From Hofstenia miamia (lineage: Eukaryota; Xenacoelomorpha; Acoela): DNA of 64,000 bases. A program made the position numbers and the translations under genes. The notes under the pieces were generated by a model that was not told the DNA's origin, made no database searches, and worked only from the letters and a program-made list of their open reading frames with translations. Below are positions 1 through 11,699 of this stretch, piece by piece. The DNA is taken from positions 334,986 to 398,985 of the forward strand of contig SCFE01000089.1 of the NCBI GenBank assembly GCA_004352715.1, given 5' to 3'. The first letter of the stretch is position 1. Every line of letters starts with the position of its first letter.

Positions 1-1048
1 TTTTTGATTTTGTATAGATTTGTTCTGTGTTATGGTTAGAGTAATTAGTTGTTGTAAATTGAAAGTAGGAGTATCAGCAAAACTGTTAGCTAAGGCCATT
101 AGGGGTACACATGGAGCCTCTTATTGATGGATGAGGGTATGAAAAATGCCTTACCAGTACAGCCTTTCTGAACATAACATCACAATCTTATCATAATCCA
201 TTCTCAATTATATAGTACAACATTTAAATAATTTGAAGAAAGTATAGAATAAATATTATAGTCATATATTATTAACCCCCCCTCCTATCTCAAAAGATAG
301 CAAAGCACCCGTGAATGAGAGATCCTGGACATAACCCTGTGGACGGATATTAGGACAGATAGAGAATAGCTACACGTAGATTACAACATTGCTTTGACAT
401 TGCTAGTGTTTCAGTTTAATGTCAGAGAAATGTTCTCAGGCTGTCACAGGGAGCGGAATTTTTTCAGGGTATTATGCACTACAATAGGGTGAATCAATCT
501 CATGCTATGCTCGTTTAGAAAGTAAGACCTTCATCGTAAGTGAGCGGGAGCAGATATTTTTTATTTTTCAAAAATCATAATTTTTAAATCCATTTTCCAA
601 TAAAGGTATGAATTTTGAAATTACGTAGACGTAGTATTATTTAACGGATCCATTTTCATATATAAGATATATCAAATTTCTGGTTTTTGAGAGTAACTCA
701 ATAGTTGGGAGATAAAGGCAATAGGCAAGCAAGTACATTGCTTTTCCATAAAAAGAAATCCCGATTATTTTAGAAATATAGGGATTTTGTGGCTCCTTAT
801 AGACCGAAAAATATGGGACAGCCAAATTAAAATTTGCCATATATTTTCCCTTATTATGTTTATAACACTTTCTCGGAGATAGAATACAGACCTTCAGCAT
901 TATAAATTTCTCTGCGAAATTAATGTAAAATGTTTGTAGCGCTGAAAAAAATGAGATAATTTCCTTAAAACATTTATATTAAAGAATTTTTGTATAACAT
1001 GCAATTAGCACATTCTGAAATATCACTACAAAGAAGATGTAATAAAGA
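1..1048. other. AT-rich sequence downstream of the sialyltransferase
   Basis: Contains the 3' untranslated region of the minus-strand sialyltransferase for an unknown length. Short open frames here (for example minus strand 637-900) have no recognisable domain. No RNA gene or repeat boundary was seen. Confidence 0.4.
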
Positions 1049-1620
1049 TCATAAGGAAGTCAATACATTATAGACAGTTTTAAACAGTTCTCTGAAACTA
1101 TTTTCTGTACTGAATTCGTGCGCTCCTGATGGATAATTTTTATTTACGATATCACTGAAGTAATATACGAAATCATCTGGCGTTTTCGGCAAATGAAATC
1201 CTCCTATACTGACATAGTCGCAAAGATGTAGGGCAGCAAAGATAGCAACAGTTCCAGTTGTTGGTCTTAATGATTTCGGTAAGAAACGACGCATTGCTAA
1301 CTGAACTTCTTTACGGAATAGTTCATTGACAAGTCTGAAATTTTTGTTTTGAATTCCAAAGTTTTTTTGTAAACCTTTGAATTGGACATTATTTTTTTTC
1401 ATTATGCGTGAAAGTGTAGAATTATCATAAACTCCAGCTTTTGCCAAAATAAATTCATGATGAAAAGTTTCACCGAACGAGATTGACCATATTTGAGTAT
1501 TTGAATCCATATGAATTGGATTAAGATTTAGAAAACTTATTGGATATCCTAGCCTAAAAGATGTCCTGCTTCCAACATCATTTTCGTATCCAACAATAGG
1601 AGCCTGATTTACTCGAAATA
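1049..1620 (-). CDS. GT29 sialyltransferase, coding exon 2 (catalytic part)
   Basis: Second and last coding exon of the same gene. An acceptor reading TTTAG|TATTTCG lies at 1621/1620. Joined to exon 1 (436 + 572 nt = 1008 nt) the frame is continuous to a TGA at 1051-1049, giving 335 residues, which is typical for animal sialyltransferases. The first codons complete sialylmotif L (VFRVNQAP, then GYENDVGSRTSF, about residues 146-167). Sialylmotif S is at about 265-287 (PTTGTVAIFAALHLCD, then GGF) with Cys279 as the likely disulfide partner of Cys122. A VYYF at about 297-300 is the candidate motif III. Motif VS is H313-x4-E318. One more sequon (NST) is present. All four family motifs are intact and no stop or frameshift is seen, so this looks like a functional host gene. 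ST6Gal or ST3Gal-like assignment remains possible. Confidence 0.92.
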
Positions 1621-2500
1621 CTAAATAAACACAATTAATATATTTAGATTGAAAATTTAATCACAATTTAGAATTTGTTCAATAAGAGATTATACCCATA
1701 AATTTATATCATTAAATGACTTCTTGTAAAGTTTTATTTATACATTTTTTGCGGCAATTGCTAAGAAAGTTTTTACAATTCTTCACCAAATTATCAATTT
1801 ATATATGACCCAATTCTAAAGTTAAAATGAAATGATAGATGCCCTCTCATTTTATATAAAAAGCACTTTATGAGAAAATAAGGCTCAAGTATGCAAACGA
1901 CAAAGACCATCCTAAGAGTAAACTGGGTCCTTCGAGGGGTCTTCACTAAGCCAGAAATGTGATGTATTGTCACAGAAGAAATTCTTAATATGGTTCTCAA
2001 ATGAATCATTCTGCGTTTATTTATAGCTCTGTACCAAGAATTTATTCTCTGGTCTGGCTGGTCTGGGTTTTAGTAAATTGAAGTTAGATGCAGTGTGTGG
2101 GCATATATTTTCAAACAAACTCAGGAGGAGCCCAGTCCCCTTGTTAATGATATTTTGAGGTGTGGGCTTTGGATTGTATTTGTTGAGAAATTAAATTTCG
2201 TCAAAATATACATGAAAATACAGTGCTCAACTGTAGAGTCCCCTTTTTAATTATCTAATAGTACACATGTAACATGTAGGCTTAATATTAAGCTCTTAGA
2301 GGACTTGGTTTGAGTAGATCTTTCTGTTTTGAGAGTCTGGGCCTGGGTTGGACCTGAAAATTCAGATCCACTTACGTCTCTGTGTCTTTGTAAATATTTG
2401 GGCTTTCAGCACTGGTTACTTTGAGCTTTGCACAGTGTATTTTATCTTTTCATTTAGCAGACATGATGGCCTTTCCCTAAAACGTGTGATACAACTAATT

Positions 2501-2611
2501 GGGGGGGGGGGGGGNNNNNNNNNNNNNNNNNNNNNNNNNNNNNNNNNNNNNNNNNNNNNNNNNNNNNNNNNNNNNNNNNNNNNNNNNNNNNNNNNNNNNG
2601 GGGGGGGGGGG
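2501..2611. other. Assembly gap flanked by poly(G) runs
   Basis: Fourteen G, then 85 N (2515-2599), then twelve G. The gap sits inside a poly(G) or G-rich repeat, which is hard to sequence and can form G-quadruplex structure. The open frame that crosses it is not a gene. Confidence 0.95.
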
Positions 2612-2660
2612 TAAATAATGCACTAGAAACGAAAGTAACACTCGAATTGCATTCACGATG

Positions 2661-3178
2661 TCAAAGACCGCGGGTGCGGTGCAATGCTGGTACTAAATTT
2701 CAAATGCCCCCGGGTTACGGTGCGGGTGGATATTTTTATTTTGTTGCATGTGTAATACTAGACTAATACAATAATAATTATACTACGAAATCTATATTAT
2801 ATAATATAATTGACATCATACATACAATTTAACAGAATTAATAGAAAGTTGATATTGTTTTATGCTCGGGAAAAACAATGCTTATAATATCAAATTAATT
2901 CATTTTACTTTGTTGACTACGGTGTGTGTGTTATCTACTATTTTAGAATAGCCTTGTTTTAGTACTGTAAAAGAAAAGTAATGACACTGTAGGGCGTACG
3001 CCTATTATAGGACATATTATATAATACTTTATGCATGTAATGTAGTTTTGCAATCGACAGGCGACATTTAGAAAATAGCGGGTGTGTTGCGGGTGTGAAG
3101 GAATTTTTCCAACAGATATGCAGCGCGGTTGCGGGTGCGGTGCAATGTGGTTATAAAAATTGTACACCACGTCCATCT
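2661..3178. repeat. GC-rich repeat arms around an AT-rich core
   Basis: The 17-mer GCGGGTGCGGTGCAATG occurs at 2670-2686 and again at 3131-3147 in the same orientation, with looser relatives (GCGGGTG, TTGCGGGTG) between. The right margin reads CGTCCATCTA, which is TAGATGGACG in reverse and resembles hAT termini. Probably a decayed non-autonomous DNA transposon. The left end may lie in or near the gap, and no target-site duplication was established. Confidence 0.35.
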
Positions 3179-4775
3179 ATGATTTAGACGTAGCATAGCA
3201 AATATATAACCCGAACTGGAAATAACCTTTTAAGCTTTGTGCTATGACTAGACCTAGGTGATCTTGCATTAACAATACTAATCATTTTTGCCAAACCACA
3301 TTGATGAGGAAAAATTGAAAATTATTCTCCATTGCACGATCAAAGAAGAATATTTTAATAGCTTCGACAGAAGCCTTATTTGATTTTTCATATTGCCAAC
3401 AAGTCAAAAAATTTTCATAGTCGTAATCGGGTTGAGATTTTCAAACCTGACCCGCGAAGCGAACCCAAAATACCTCAAGCTGACCCGATATGAAGCAGAT
3501 GGTTAATTACTAAGATGTACAGTGTGTTGCGGTGCATTGAAATTTCAAAAAAATATTTGTTAACCAAAGTTTATAGCACTAACATTTACATTTTCATAGC
3601 AATTTGAAATATGAGCATACTTCATGAAATAATAAAATTGGATTCATTGACCAAATACATTAGAAATTGACGTCATTAAATATATAACATTTCTATGGAT
3701 TATTCATAAATCTAGGCCTTGTGATTTTGGCTTTTTCCGAAACACTTGGTGCCAATGTTAATGTTGTGAAAGGTAATCAGCCAGTGCTGGATAAAACAAA
3801 TTTTATCGAAAATAAAGAAGCATTGCGTGTTGTTGATCACTTAAACAAATTTCTACCTCTGGTAGCTTAGAGTTAATTGTAACCTGTCTAGGAATTACAT
3901 ACAAAAAATATATATATTGAAAAATCATAACTCTGATATCATTATTAGTTTTAGAGTTATATGCGTTTAGGAACTTTTTCATAAGCCACTAACAATTTTC
4001 AAAAAATCATAGGCTGTTTAAGGTTAATATTTTCAAAAAAATCAATTTCCACGTTAATTATCAGTTTCGACAAGAGAATGAAATGATATGAAGGAGTAGA
4101 AGATAATGTAGGGTAAAAACCATATGATTCATATGTCGCCATAGCTTAAGCATTATTACTTAAAAACCATGACCTGGCCTATTTTGCAAGAAAAACTGAA
4201 TCGGGCCACGTTATTTCTTAAAAAATAAACCAAGCCTAATACATCGTAAAAATTGCCAAGATATGTTAACCACAAAATATTTGTTGATAAAGAAAATTAA
4301 ATTGATCTGTTTAAATCCGATAATGTATTGGTAACATATGTTAAATTAGAAAAGCTTATGTAATTAATAGTGTAGATCTAAACAGATGTTCAGCTTAATT
4401 TTTATTTGTTTTCAACGGCAGCATGTGAATACAACCCTTTGTATGAAATCGGACCTCACCTTAGCAGTATGAGAGCATCTACATATATACATGTATCATA
4501 TTTCTTACATTAAATCTGCACAAAGGAAATTTTAGTGTTTATACACTCTTTTAATTGCAACTTTGACTAATTCATAAAGAAAAATGTCTACCACCGATAG
4601 TTGTACTTAGGTTAAGATTGTCAAATCCAGTTTTTGGAATTTTGTTAAAAATTTTAAAATAGAAATAATTCAGTTGTCCTTAAAAAAATTGGAACGTTTT
4701 ACAATAAAAGTAGCAAATTTGAAATATATTTGTATTGCAATTTCAAAATATAGCAATTCAGTGTTATCCACAATA

Positions 4776-4886
4776 GGGCTTTCCCGCTGCAGCTGTAAGC
4801 CATTGCTGCTGGTGGTAGTGCTCTGTGGACATGGCCGCGACCACGGTTTAGCCATTGGTCGGCCGTGGCCACGACCAACATCTAGC
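4776..4886. repeat. GC-rich imperfect inverted repeat
   Basis: A short GC-rich island in AT-rich intron DNA, with nested inverted motifs around GGCCGTGGCC and GGTCG...CGACC at 4834-4880. Open frames on both strands overlap it but show no domain. Possibly part of an old DNA transposon that shares the CCACGGCC core with the hairpin near 49,025. Confidence 0.3.
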
Positions 4887-5128
4887 TGTGGCAAACATTT
4901 TATTATACATCCAAAATCACGGCTAAGATTCATTTCTTTAACAATTTATTTCCGTATTTGTGTGAACTATAATTAGTCTAGATTACTTCGCATGCTACAA
5001 ACAACCTGCTAACAGTTGTGTTATAATTTGTTTTAAGCCTTCTATTTTAAAATTAGATGTAAAGGATTGTACAAGAAAATCATATTCTTACATGCGTTAT
5101 ACTTTTACATGGTAGCAAAGAGTAAACG

Positions 5129-5719
5129 ATGTCATCGACTTTGAAAACGCCGCCTTCGTTTGATCCTCAAATTAACGATTATGCAAAACGGAAAAGAAAT
5201 GTCGAATTATGGAACATTGTAACGGATGTTGAGAAAAAGAAGCGTGGTCCTCTTATTATATTAGTTGAAAGGAACTAATTGAATAACGATTATGGTTTTA
5301 AAAGGTTACTCGCCGAGCTAGATAAAAGTTTTAAAGAGTCTAAGAACAGTGATGCCTATGAAACGTTTCTTGAGTTTAAACACTTACGTAATAATGACAA
5401 AATTCGTGATTTTATTCTCCATTTTGAACAAATTGTGAAGAAAATGAAACAGCATGACATGAAATTAAGCGATGCAGTACTAGCAGCGGAAGTGCTTCAC
5501 AAATGTAATCTTCCAAATGACGAACTGTGTATTATTTTGGTCTCATCTGAGTTGAAATTGGAAAAGGTTGAAGCTGCTATATTAAGAATTAGCACTACAT
5601 TTGGGTTTTGCGGTAAAGACATTGGACATGGTATTGAACTAAAATGTGAATCAATCTTTTTGAGTGATTCGCAATGTCAGCAGACCGTTGAATCAGCTTT
5701 ACCCAAGGAAAAAAATTGA
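5129..5719 (+). pseudogene. Retroelement gag-like relic, N-terminal part
   Basis: An ATG at 5129 opens a frame of 49 codons ending in TAA at 5276-5278. The same frame resumes directly after the stop and runs for 146 codons to 5719. The two parts together look like the long helical gag-type protein found in invertebrate LTR elements: an N-terminal Pro-rich start, a W-x-I-V-T-D-V segment, an L-L-A-E-L-D-K-S-F segment, and an F-x-x-F-E-Q-I segment. A piece seems missing around the in-frame stop, so this is a dead copy. It lies antisense inside the sialyltransferase intron. Assignment rests on recalled family resemblance, so the exact superfamily is uncertain. Confidence 0.55.
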
Positions 5720-6261
5720 CTAAATTTTACGCAAAAATAAACCGTTATTTTATAACCAAAATCATTATAAAACCGTTTTCTTAACATTAATTTTTGGTTA
5801 AATGTCCAGTCAAAAACCGGTTTTTAACCAATAAAAAACGGTTTTCTGAAACCAAAATTAATCCAAATTTTAACCATATTTACGACAAATTATTCTTTCC
5901 ATTTTGCAAAATATGCATGGAATACAGAACTAATTTTGCATTATAGGCATTTGTTTTAGTTACTTTTTAGTACCTCGCACTCTTGCAACCATTAACACAT
6001 TGAAAACAGCTATTCAAAGTGCATTACTGTTTACTATTTTAAAGGTTTGATTAAATCAATTATTATTTTTATAGAATCAATTTATGAATAAATTAATTTG
6101 ACTCTAATGTTGATTAACCAAAAAATAACCATTTAAACACCAAAACCGAAGGTTAACCAAAACCATTTTCATTATAAAATTACCAAAATAAACGGATTTT
6201 TAATAACCATAACCGTTTCCGTTTAAAAATAACCGTTAGAGTCACAAATTTTTTACTTGGG
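5702..6261. mobile_element. 560-bp terminal-inverted-repeat element splitting the gag relic
   Basis: The left end starts CCCAAGGAAAAAAATTGACT. The right end, read in reverse, starts CCCAAGTAAAAAATTTGTGAC. The interior is dominated by variants of AACCGTT and AAACCGGTTT on both strands and has no open frame. It lies between the gag-like N-terminal part and a cysteine-containing tail, which suggests an insertion. No convincing target-site duplication was seen, so the exact ends are tentative. Confidence 0.45.
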
Positions 6262-6470
6262 CATGGAACAACAACTCAAATTGATTTAGGACGCGTAATT
6301 TTTTCAGTCTAGTCGCAGTCGAAATAATTTTTTCAATAACGAACGCAGTAGTGGTCGTAGAGGAATGTACTGGCCCAGTCATTTGAATTCTTGTAATAAC
6401 TGTGGCTCTAGTAAATTTTGCATTAAATTCTGCTGTTAGAGCAGAGGAAAATCAAAATGCCCAAATGATA
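6262..6470 (+). pseudogene. Probable gag C-terminal remnant with a cysteine knuckle
   Basis: Reading plus strand from about 6310, a basic Ser/Arg/Asn-rich stretch leads to CNNCGSS and further cysteines, then a stop and a KCPN. This is like the zinc-knuckle tail of a gag protein and probably continues the relic at 5129-5719. It is broken by stops and shows no protease or reverse transcriptase after it. Confidence 0.35.
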
Positions 6471-6656
6471 ATAGTGATGAAACTAGGGCAACTTTCTTTT
6501 TTTCTTCATTTGTTACATTATTCTTCCCCAAAATTTTTAAAAATTTAGATTACCCACTATAATTGTCTTTGATTGCAGAAAAAATTTATAGAAACTGTCA
6601 ATGTCAATAAAGTTTCATAACTTTGCTTTTTAATAAAAAATATTAAAATTTCTTAC

Positions 6657-7092
6657 CGTAATCATGTGAGTCAATAATTTTTCCTAAATTTCTTCCTTTT
6701 AAATCTCTCCCACTACCAATAACTGCACATTTTAGGCATTTTTTAGTGATAAACTTGGATATAAAATTACTTGAGTTACTGCGTAAGGCATCCATAACTG
6801 AGTTTAGCGGTGCACGGGGAACCATTTTTCTATAATAGAAAAAGTTCTTTTCTAGGTCCTTCAATTCATAGAAAACCGGAACTGAAAAGTTGAAATACAT
6901 TGAAAGGTTTTGCTGGATTATTTTCTCTCTAACAGTAGGTCCAAATGGACAAATGCTGCTAACATTATTCCTTAGACTAAGAGTTCTAAGATCATCACGA
7001 TGACGAGTTCCCCAAAATGTAATAAATAGAACACTTAAGAACACCAGTAAGTTGGTTTCGTATCTTCTACAAAAGCGAATTCTTCGCAGCAT
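6657..7092 (-). CDS. GT29 sialyltransferase, coding exon 1 (N-terminal part)
   Basis: First coding exon of a sialyltransferase, a Golgi type II membrane enzyme that transfers sialic acid from CMP-sialic acid to glycans. The exon runs from an ATG at 7092 (context AAACCATGC) to a donor site reading G|GTAAGA at 6657/6656 and encodes 145 codons plus one base. It shows a short basic cytosolic tail, one hydrophobic anchor at about residues 14-28, a lumenal stem with four N-glycosylation sequons (NVS, NLS, NFS, NSS), and the first half of sialylmotif L (CAVIGSGRDLKG, then IDSHDY) at about residues 119-145. Cys122 is the motif L cysteine that in this family pairs with one in motif S. The motif is cut by the intron after HDY and completed by exon 2. 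Motif L resembles ST6GalNAc-type enzymes most, but the subfamily and acceptor are not settled. A non-coding upstream exon is possible and not visible. Confidence 0.9.
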
Positions 7093-9462
7093 GGTTTAAA
7101 AAATGATAAAGTATATTTGATTTAGAATGGGAATATTTTAAATATTGACAATATGAGCATGCATCTGCATGCTTTGAACAAGGTGTGTAATGTTGAATTA
7201 AGCTGTTGAATGATTTTATCATATTATTGAAATTTATCTAATAAAATTATATGATATGGAGTAAATGAATTATTTGCAATGTATAATATTCAATTAATAT
7301 AATTTCTGAATGTAGCATTCGTAGATGGACCCTATTCCTTAATCCTGAATCCTATTTTCTATCGAATATAGCTTCAGATTAGATTCCTTGTAAACAGGGG
7401 TGTACTCGAGGGGTGCTCGACTGTAAATGTAATAATTCAATTATCTTTCAAGTGCTACCTTCGAAATACGTGATCGGCTGTCGTTGACAGTAAAAACCAC
7501 GTGAAGAAAAAGTACGTTCGGTTGTGCATCGATGCTTGGTCAGCAAAAATTGACATCGTAATAACCACTAATGGTAAAGAGAATTTCGCAATAGTAACTT
7601 TATAAAACTTTTTCTTTAATTTAGCTGTTTATCACTATTAAAGCTTCATTTATATTATGCCTAGAATAATTGTGGTGTCCTGAATTGAAATTGTAAATAA
7701 CCGCAATCAATTGCATAGAAGTAGTTTGATTTCTATTATTTTTATTATATTATAAAGTTTAATAAAAAGATATATGAATTTTACATGAATATAAAATGCA
7801 TTTAAATATTTAGGAAAAAATTATTATTGAACTCGATTACAATCCGATTTGGAACTGAATATCTCAGCCCGATCAGGTCTATTTTACAATTATGTATTAA
7901 GGCTGTGCGCGTAAGGGATTACCCGCGGGAACGCTATTTTATCCGCATCATACTCGCGGTGTGCATAATTATCGGATATGGGCGGGTGTGGGTACGCTTA
8001 TCTTAACTATCTTAAGAGAAACGTGCAATTGAAATAAAACTGCATGCATTGAGTTGAAAAAACAGAACGCAATATGATTTAATAGCGGAGCGGATTTGCA
8101 ATTTCGAAATTAATAAGATTTAGAAATCATCTGCAATTATTATTCGCGAATTATAATTAGCGCGAACAAAAGTAAAAAAAGTCAAAATTGAAATATAGGT
8201 GAATTTTGTCTAAATAGTTCGAATTTTAATTGTTTTAATGCACATGCATACATATTTTAAAAATTTTAAGTTTAAAATAAAGTCAAAATTTTACAGGATT
8301 TGGAATTAGGTAAGAAAAAATTGAAATTTTCTTTGAAGTCAAAAATTTTAGGTCAAATTTTTTGGAGGAGAAACATTGTAAGAATGATTTTCGTAAAAAA
8401 CTCTTTAAAACGATGTAATACAAAACTTAACAACTTTTTTAATAGCAGAGTATTGGAGAAAATCTATGCGTTTTGTACTTAAATTGTAATCAAATGCTTG
8501 AAGGGGAGGAAGTCTCTATGTACTACTTTTAAACCTATAACGTCATTTCCAATTCGTTTAGCTTTTAAACATATATATTTTGTGGTTACTAAAACATGGA
8601 AAATATCACTGCACAATTTTTAACTATTAAAATAGCCATACGTTAGAGCAACCATTTAATTTATTTTTCAATATTTTGCCAATGTTTAAAAAATAACATT
8701 ACTAAGGGGAGAGCAAGAACTGCTATCAATGACACAATAATGCAAAAGTTAGTGCAAGTCACAAATTGCTACGAATGGAATTGAACTTGTAAAATGTTTT
8801 GAGCCTGAATCAACCTCAATCTTGGATGCTTCGATGAGAATTGAAAACTCTAAACGAATGATCTTATTAAATAATTTGTTCATTAAATCTTACAGAATAT
8901 GGATTGCTGAAAATAACAAATGCTCCTCTACTTCCATGGAAAGTTTCTTTTCAATGTTAAAAAGCATGCTTGGGAGAAAGAAATTCTAATGATAATTGGC
9001 AGTTCTACATTGGTACTTCTTACTACCTAGTTGATTATGTTTAATATAGAATACACGAATTTTACAAAGGCTAAAAATTTTTTAGGTCAATTTTCTAGGA
9101 AAAAATTAAGTTTTAAGTTAAATTTCTTAGGTATAAAAATCGTCCTATCATTGTAAAATGTATCTCACACCCTGTAAATTCACACTTCTGAAAATTAGAA
9201 CTGATTTGTGTGTATTTTTTATTTTTTTGCTAATAGAAAATTTAGTAAAACAGGCCTCAGTACAACTAAGCTATGTCAAATTGTATTTACTAGTACTTGC
9301 AATCAACATTTTTGTAAGTGACCAAATATCTTTTACCATGACTACAATTATGCATCTTCCGTTAATGAATTAAGGGAGTTAATTACTAATAAAGAATTAA
9401 ACAAATTAATACTCGTTCTGAAATAATAATATATATGTAGCTCTCGCAGTAATGTAAGTAAA

Positions 9463-9464
<2 letters not shown>
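7093..9464. other. AT-rich region upstream of the sialyltransferase
   Basis: Holds the presumed promoter and 5' untranslated region of the minus-strand gene, but no TATA box or start site can be fixed by eye. A motif CAGGGGTGTACTCGAGGGG at about 7396, with a hAT-like start, and a GC-rich patch at 7901-8000 with ACCCGCGGG and GGGTGTGGGTAC look like ends of old DNA transposons. No coding sequence recognised. Confidence 0.4.

Positions 9465-9506
<42 letters not shown>
9465..9506. repeat. (TA)n microsatellite
   Basis: An uninterrupted run of about 21 AT dinucleotides. The open frame across it on the minus strand is a low-complexity artefact. Confidence 0.95.
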
Positions 9507-9507
<1 letters not shown>

Positions 9508-9656
9508 CTATTACTATGAAACACTCGCATTTTTGTTTTCTTTCACGCAATCAACATATAATGACTTTCTTCCTGAATATATTAAATTCAAATTGTTCAG
9601 GGTGGTCTTAGAAAAGTACATTCAATAATTTCATTCAATGCTTTTTAATTAACAAA

Positions 9657-10347
9657 ATTTACACTGGTATAATGGTTTATTGTGTTGCTACATCATTTCC
9701 AGACTTGTTATGCATGTTATAATTACTATTTTACACAAACAATTTAAAACGAGTGGAATACAAATGTATTTAATGCGTTTTAAAAGCCCGTTTCATGTTG
9801 GCATGCGAATGGTAATAGCACGTTAATTTGAACCAATAAATGGCCTCCGCCTTAAATTTAAATAGGAATTCAATGCTTGCAAACCCCTAGCCAGGCTGAA
9901 TAAGCAACTCTTACAGTGATGAATGCAGAAATAGTTTTTAGAGGGGCCAATGCAAGACAACGTGCTAAGTGCATAATTCAGTACTATGGCTGGTTNNNNN
10001 NNNNNNNNATTTACACTGGTATAATGGTTTATTGTGTTGCTACATCATTTCCAGACTTGTTATGCATGTTATAATTACTATTTTACACAAACAATTTAAA
10101 ACGAGTGGAATACAAATGTATTTAATGCGTTTTAAAAGCCCGTTTCATGTTGGCATGCGAATGGTAATAGCACGTTAATTTGAACCAATAAATGGCCTCC
10201 GCCTTAAATTTAAATAGGAATTCAATGCTTGCAAACCCCTAGCCAGGCTGAATAAGCAACTCTTACAGTGATGAATGCAGAAATAGTTTTTAGAGGGGCC
10301 AATGCAAGACAACGTGCTAAGTGCATAATTCAGTACTATGGCTGGTT
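9657..10347. repeat. Perfect 339-bp direct repeat around a 13-N gap
   Basis: Bases 9657-9995 recur as 10009-10347, separated only by 13 N. The equal length and apparent identity point to two overlapping contig ends that were not merged, so this is probably one genomic copy. No coding sequence recognised. Confidence 0.9.
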
Positions 10348-11454
10348 AAAAAGTATTGAAATTTTAATTATTAAAATTCAAACTATGCGTGAACTTAACC
10401 ATCATTTATTGACTCCAAAAATGCAAATATACAATTTGTGCAACTTCTCAATTTTATAAATGTCAATTATTTCATTGTTTTTAGCCTAAAGCAGTAATTT
10501 TATTGTGGGTATTTGTGTGAAATTGTATCAAATAGGATTATTTTTAGAAACTACAGTATTTTTCTGTAATATTTTTCACAAAATATGCACTAAATTGAAT
10601 ACATTATGCATTTCAAATTATAGGATTTCATTTAGCACTACAAATGAGAAACTTTTAGTGCATTTTTAATGGTAGGATTAAGTAATGTACAAAATTATGA
10701 ATGTGTGCCTATTCATCAAATTTCGTTGAATATTTTGATAAAATTTATGAAAATCAAACATCCCAAAATGCAAAAATCTTGCTAAAATCAATGAAATTTT
10801 AAAATTATCATATTGTGGCATCAGGTACTGATTGTTAGTATCAGCCAGACCAAGTGTTTTTGGATTAGCTTGTAATTTGTAAATATGTTTATAATACCTT
10901 GTACATAAAACCAAGCATTTATTCTAAATACAGAACAGTTTTAGCTACATTCAAATTGCAAGAGGACCTGCATGAATTCTAGTGATGTTACAATGTAAAA
11001 TCAAACAATCCAAAAAATATACTCAAAAACAATATTCTCAACATTATTTAACAAAGAGTAAACTTTCAAAAATTTAGGAAGAGCTTTGAAAATAATTTGA
11101 TCCTATGTTATGCTCATTTACATACATTATAATTTTTTCAAGAATATGTATTAAATCTATGTGGTGTCACTTCTAAGCACTGATCTAATTTGAATTTTGG
11201 ATAAAAATGAAGAAAGTAAAGAGACCAATGTAAGCCTAAAGCTGTACAAGCAAGCATGATGAATTGAAGCATCAGAATGATCATTTCTTTAAGAAATTGA
11301 TCAAACAAACCATGAGAGAACAAGAATGTGAGCCAAAATTTACTCTACAAAAGTACTTTGCTAACAACAAAAATATCATAGCCAATTATATCATAAAAAT
11401 GCAGATCTTTGTATATTTGGCATATGTGGTTCAACAAAAATTTGTAGCTTCAAT
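10348..11454. other. AT-rich non-coding stretch at the start of the CpG-poor block
   Basis: Only two CpG dinucleotides are visible (about 10,387 and 10,723), whereas the sequence just to the left is CpG-normal. No coding sequence or repeat boundary recognised. Confidence 0.4.
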
Positions 11455-11540
11455 CAGTTTTATAAAGAAGAAAAACTCTTATCCACCTTCACAGTTCAAA
11501 TGTCACCAAGATCAGGGAATTACTTGAGGCCATACAGTAA
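11455..11540 (+). repeat. Small fragment of the Ty3/gypsy 3' ORF (third copy)
   Basis: About 85 bp here match 12,142-12,230 and 19,208-19,300 (shared TTTATAAAGA, then CTCTTATCCAC, then GAATTACTTGAGGCCAT). It is an isolated piece of the same repeat family, cut off on both sides. Confidence 0.7.
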
Positions 11541-11699
11541 ATATTTGTTGTTGTTGAGAAATTATTATTATACAAAAAACTTAAACTAATTAAATACTGT
11601 CCCATAAGAAAGCTAATGCTTGTTTCCTATATGATAGAGATCTAACTTATGATGATTGGCAGACAGTATTTTTCAAACTATCATTATTTCAACAAGATA

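Larger units (their letters stand above)
1621..6656 (-). other. Intron of the sialyltransferase gene
   Basis: A GT-AG intron of about 5.0 kb in phase 1, inferred because exon 1 ends in the middle of sialylmotif L and exon 2 resumes it exactly. The donor is GTAAGA and the acceptor TGTTTATTTAG. It carries a poly(G)-flanked gap, GC-rich repeats, an antisense gag-like relic and an inverted-repeat element, each listed separately. No further sialyltransferase coding sequence is needed or seen in it. Confidence 0.88.

Noticed and set aside
1794-2009. 71-codon minus-strand ORF in the sialyltransferase intron as an extra exon
   Set aside because: Exons 1 and 2 already join in phase within sialylmotif L; nothing is missing between them.
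2348-2614. Open frame ending in poly-Gly across the poly(G) gap
   Set aside because: Made of G homopolymer and N; no domain and no conserved start.
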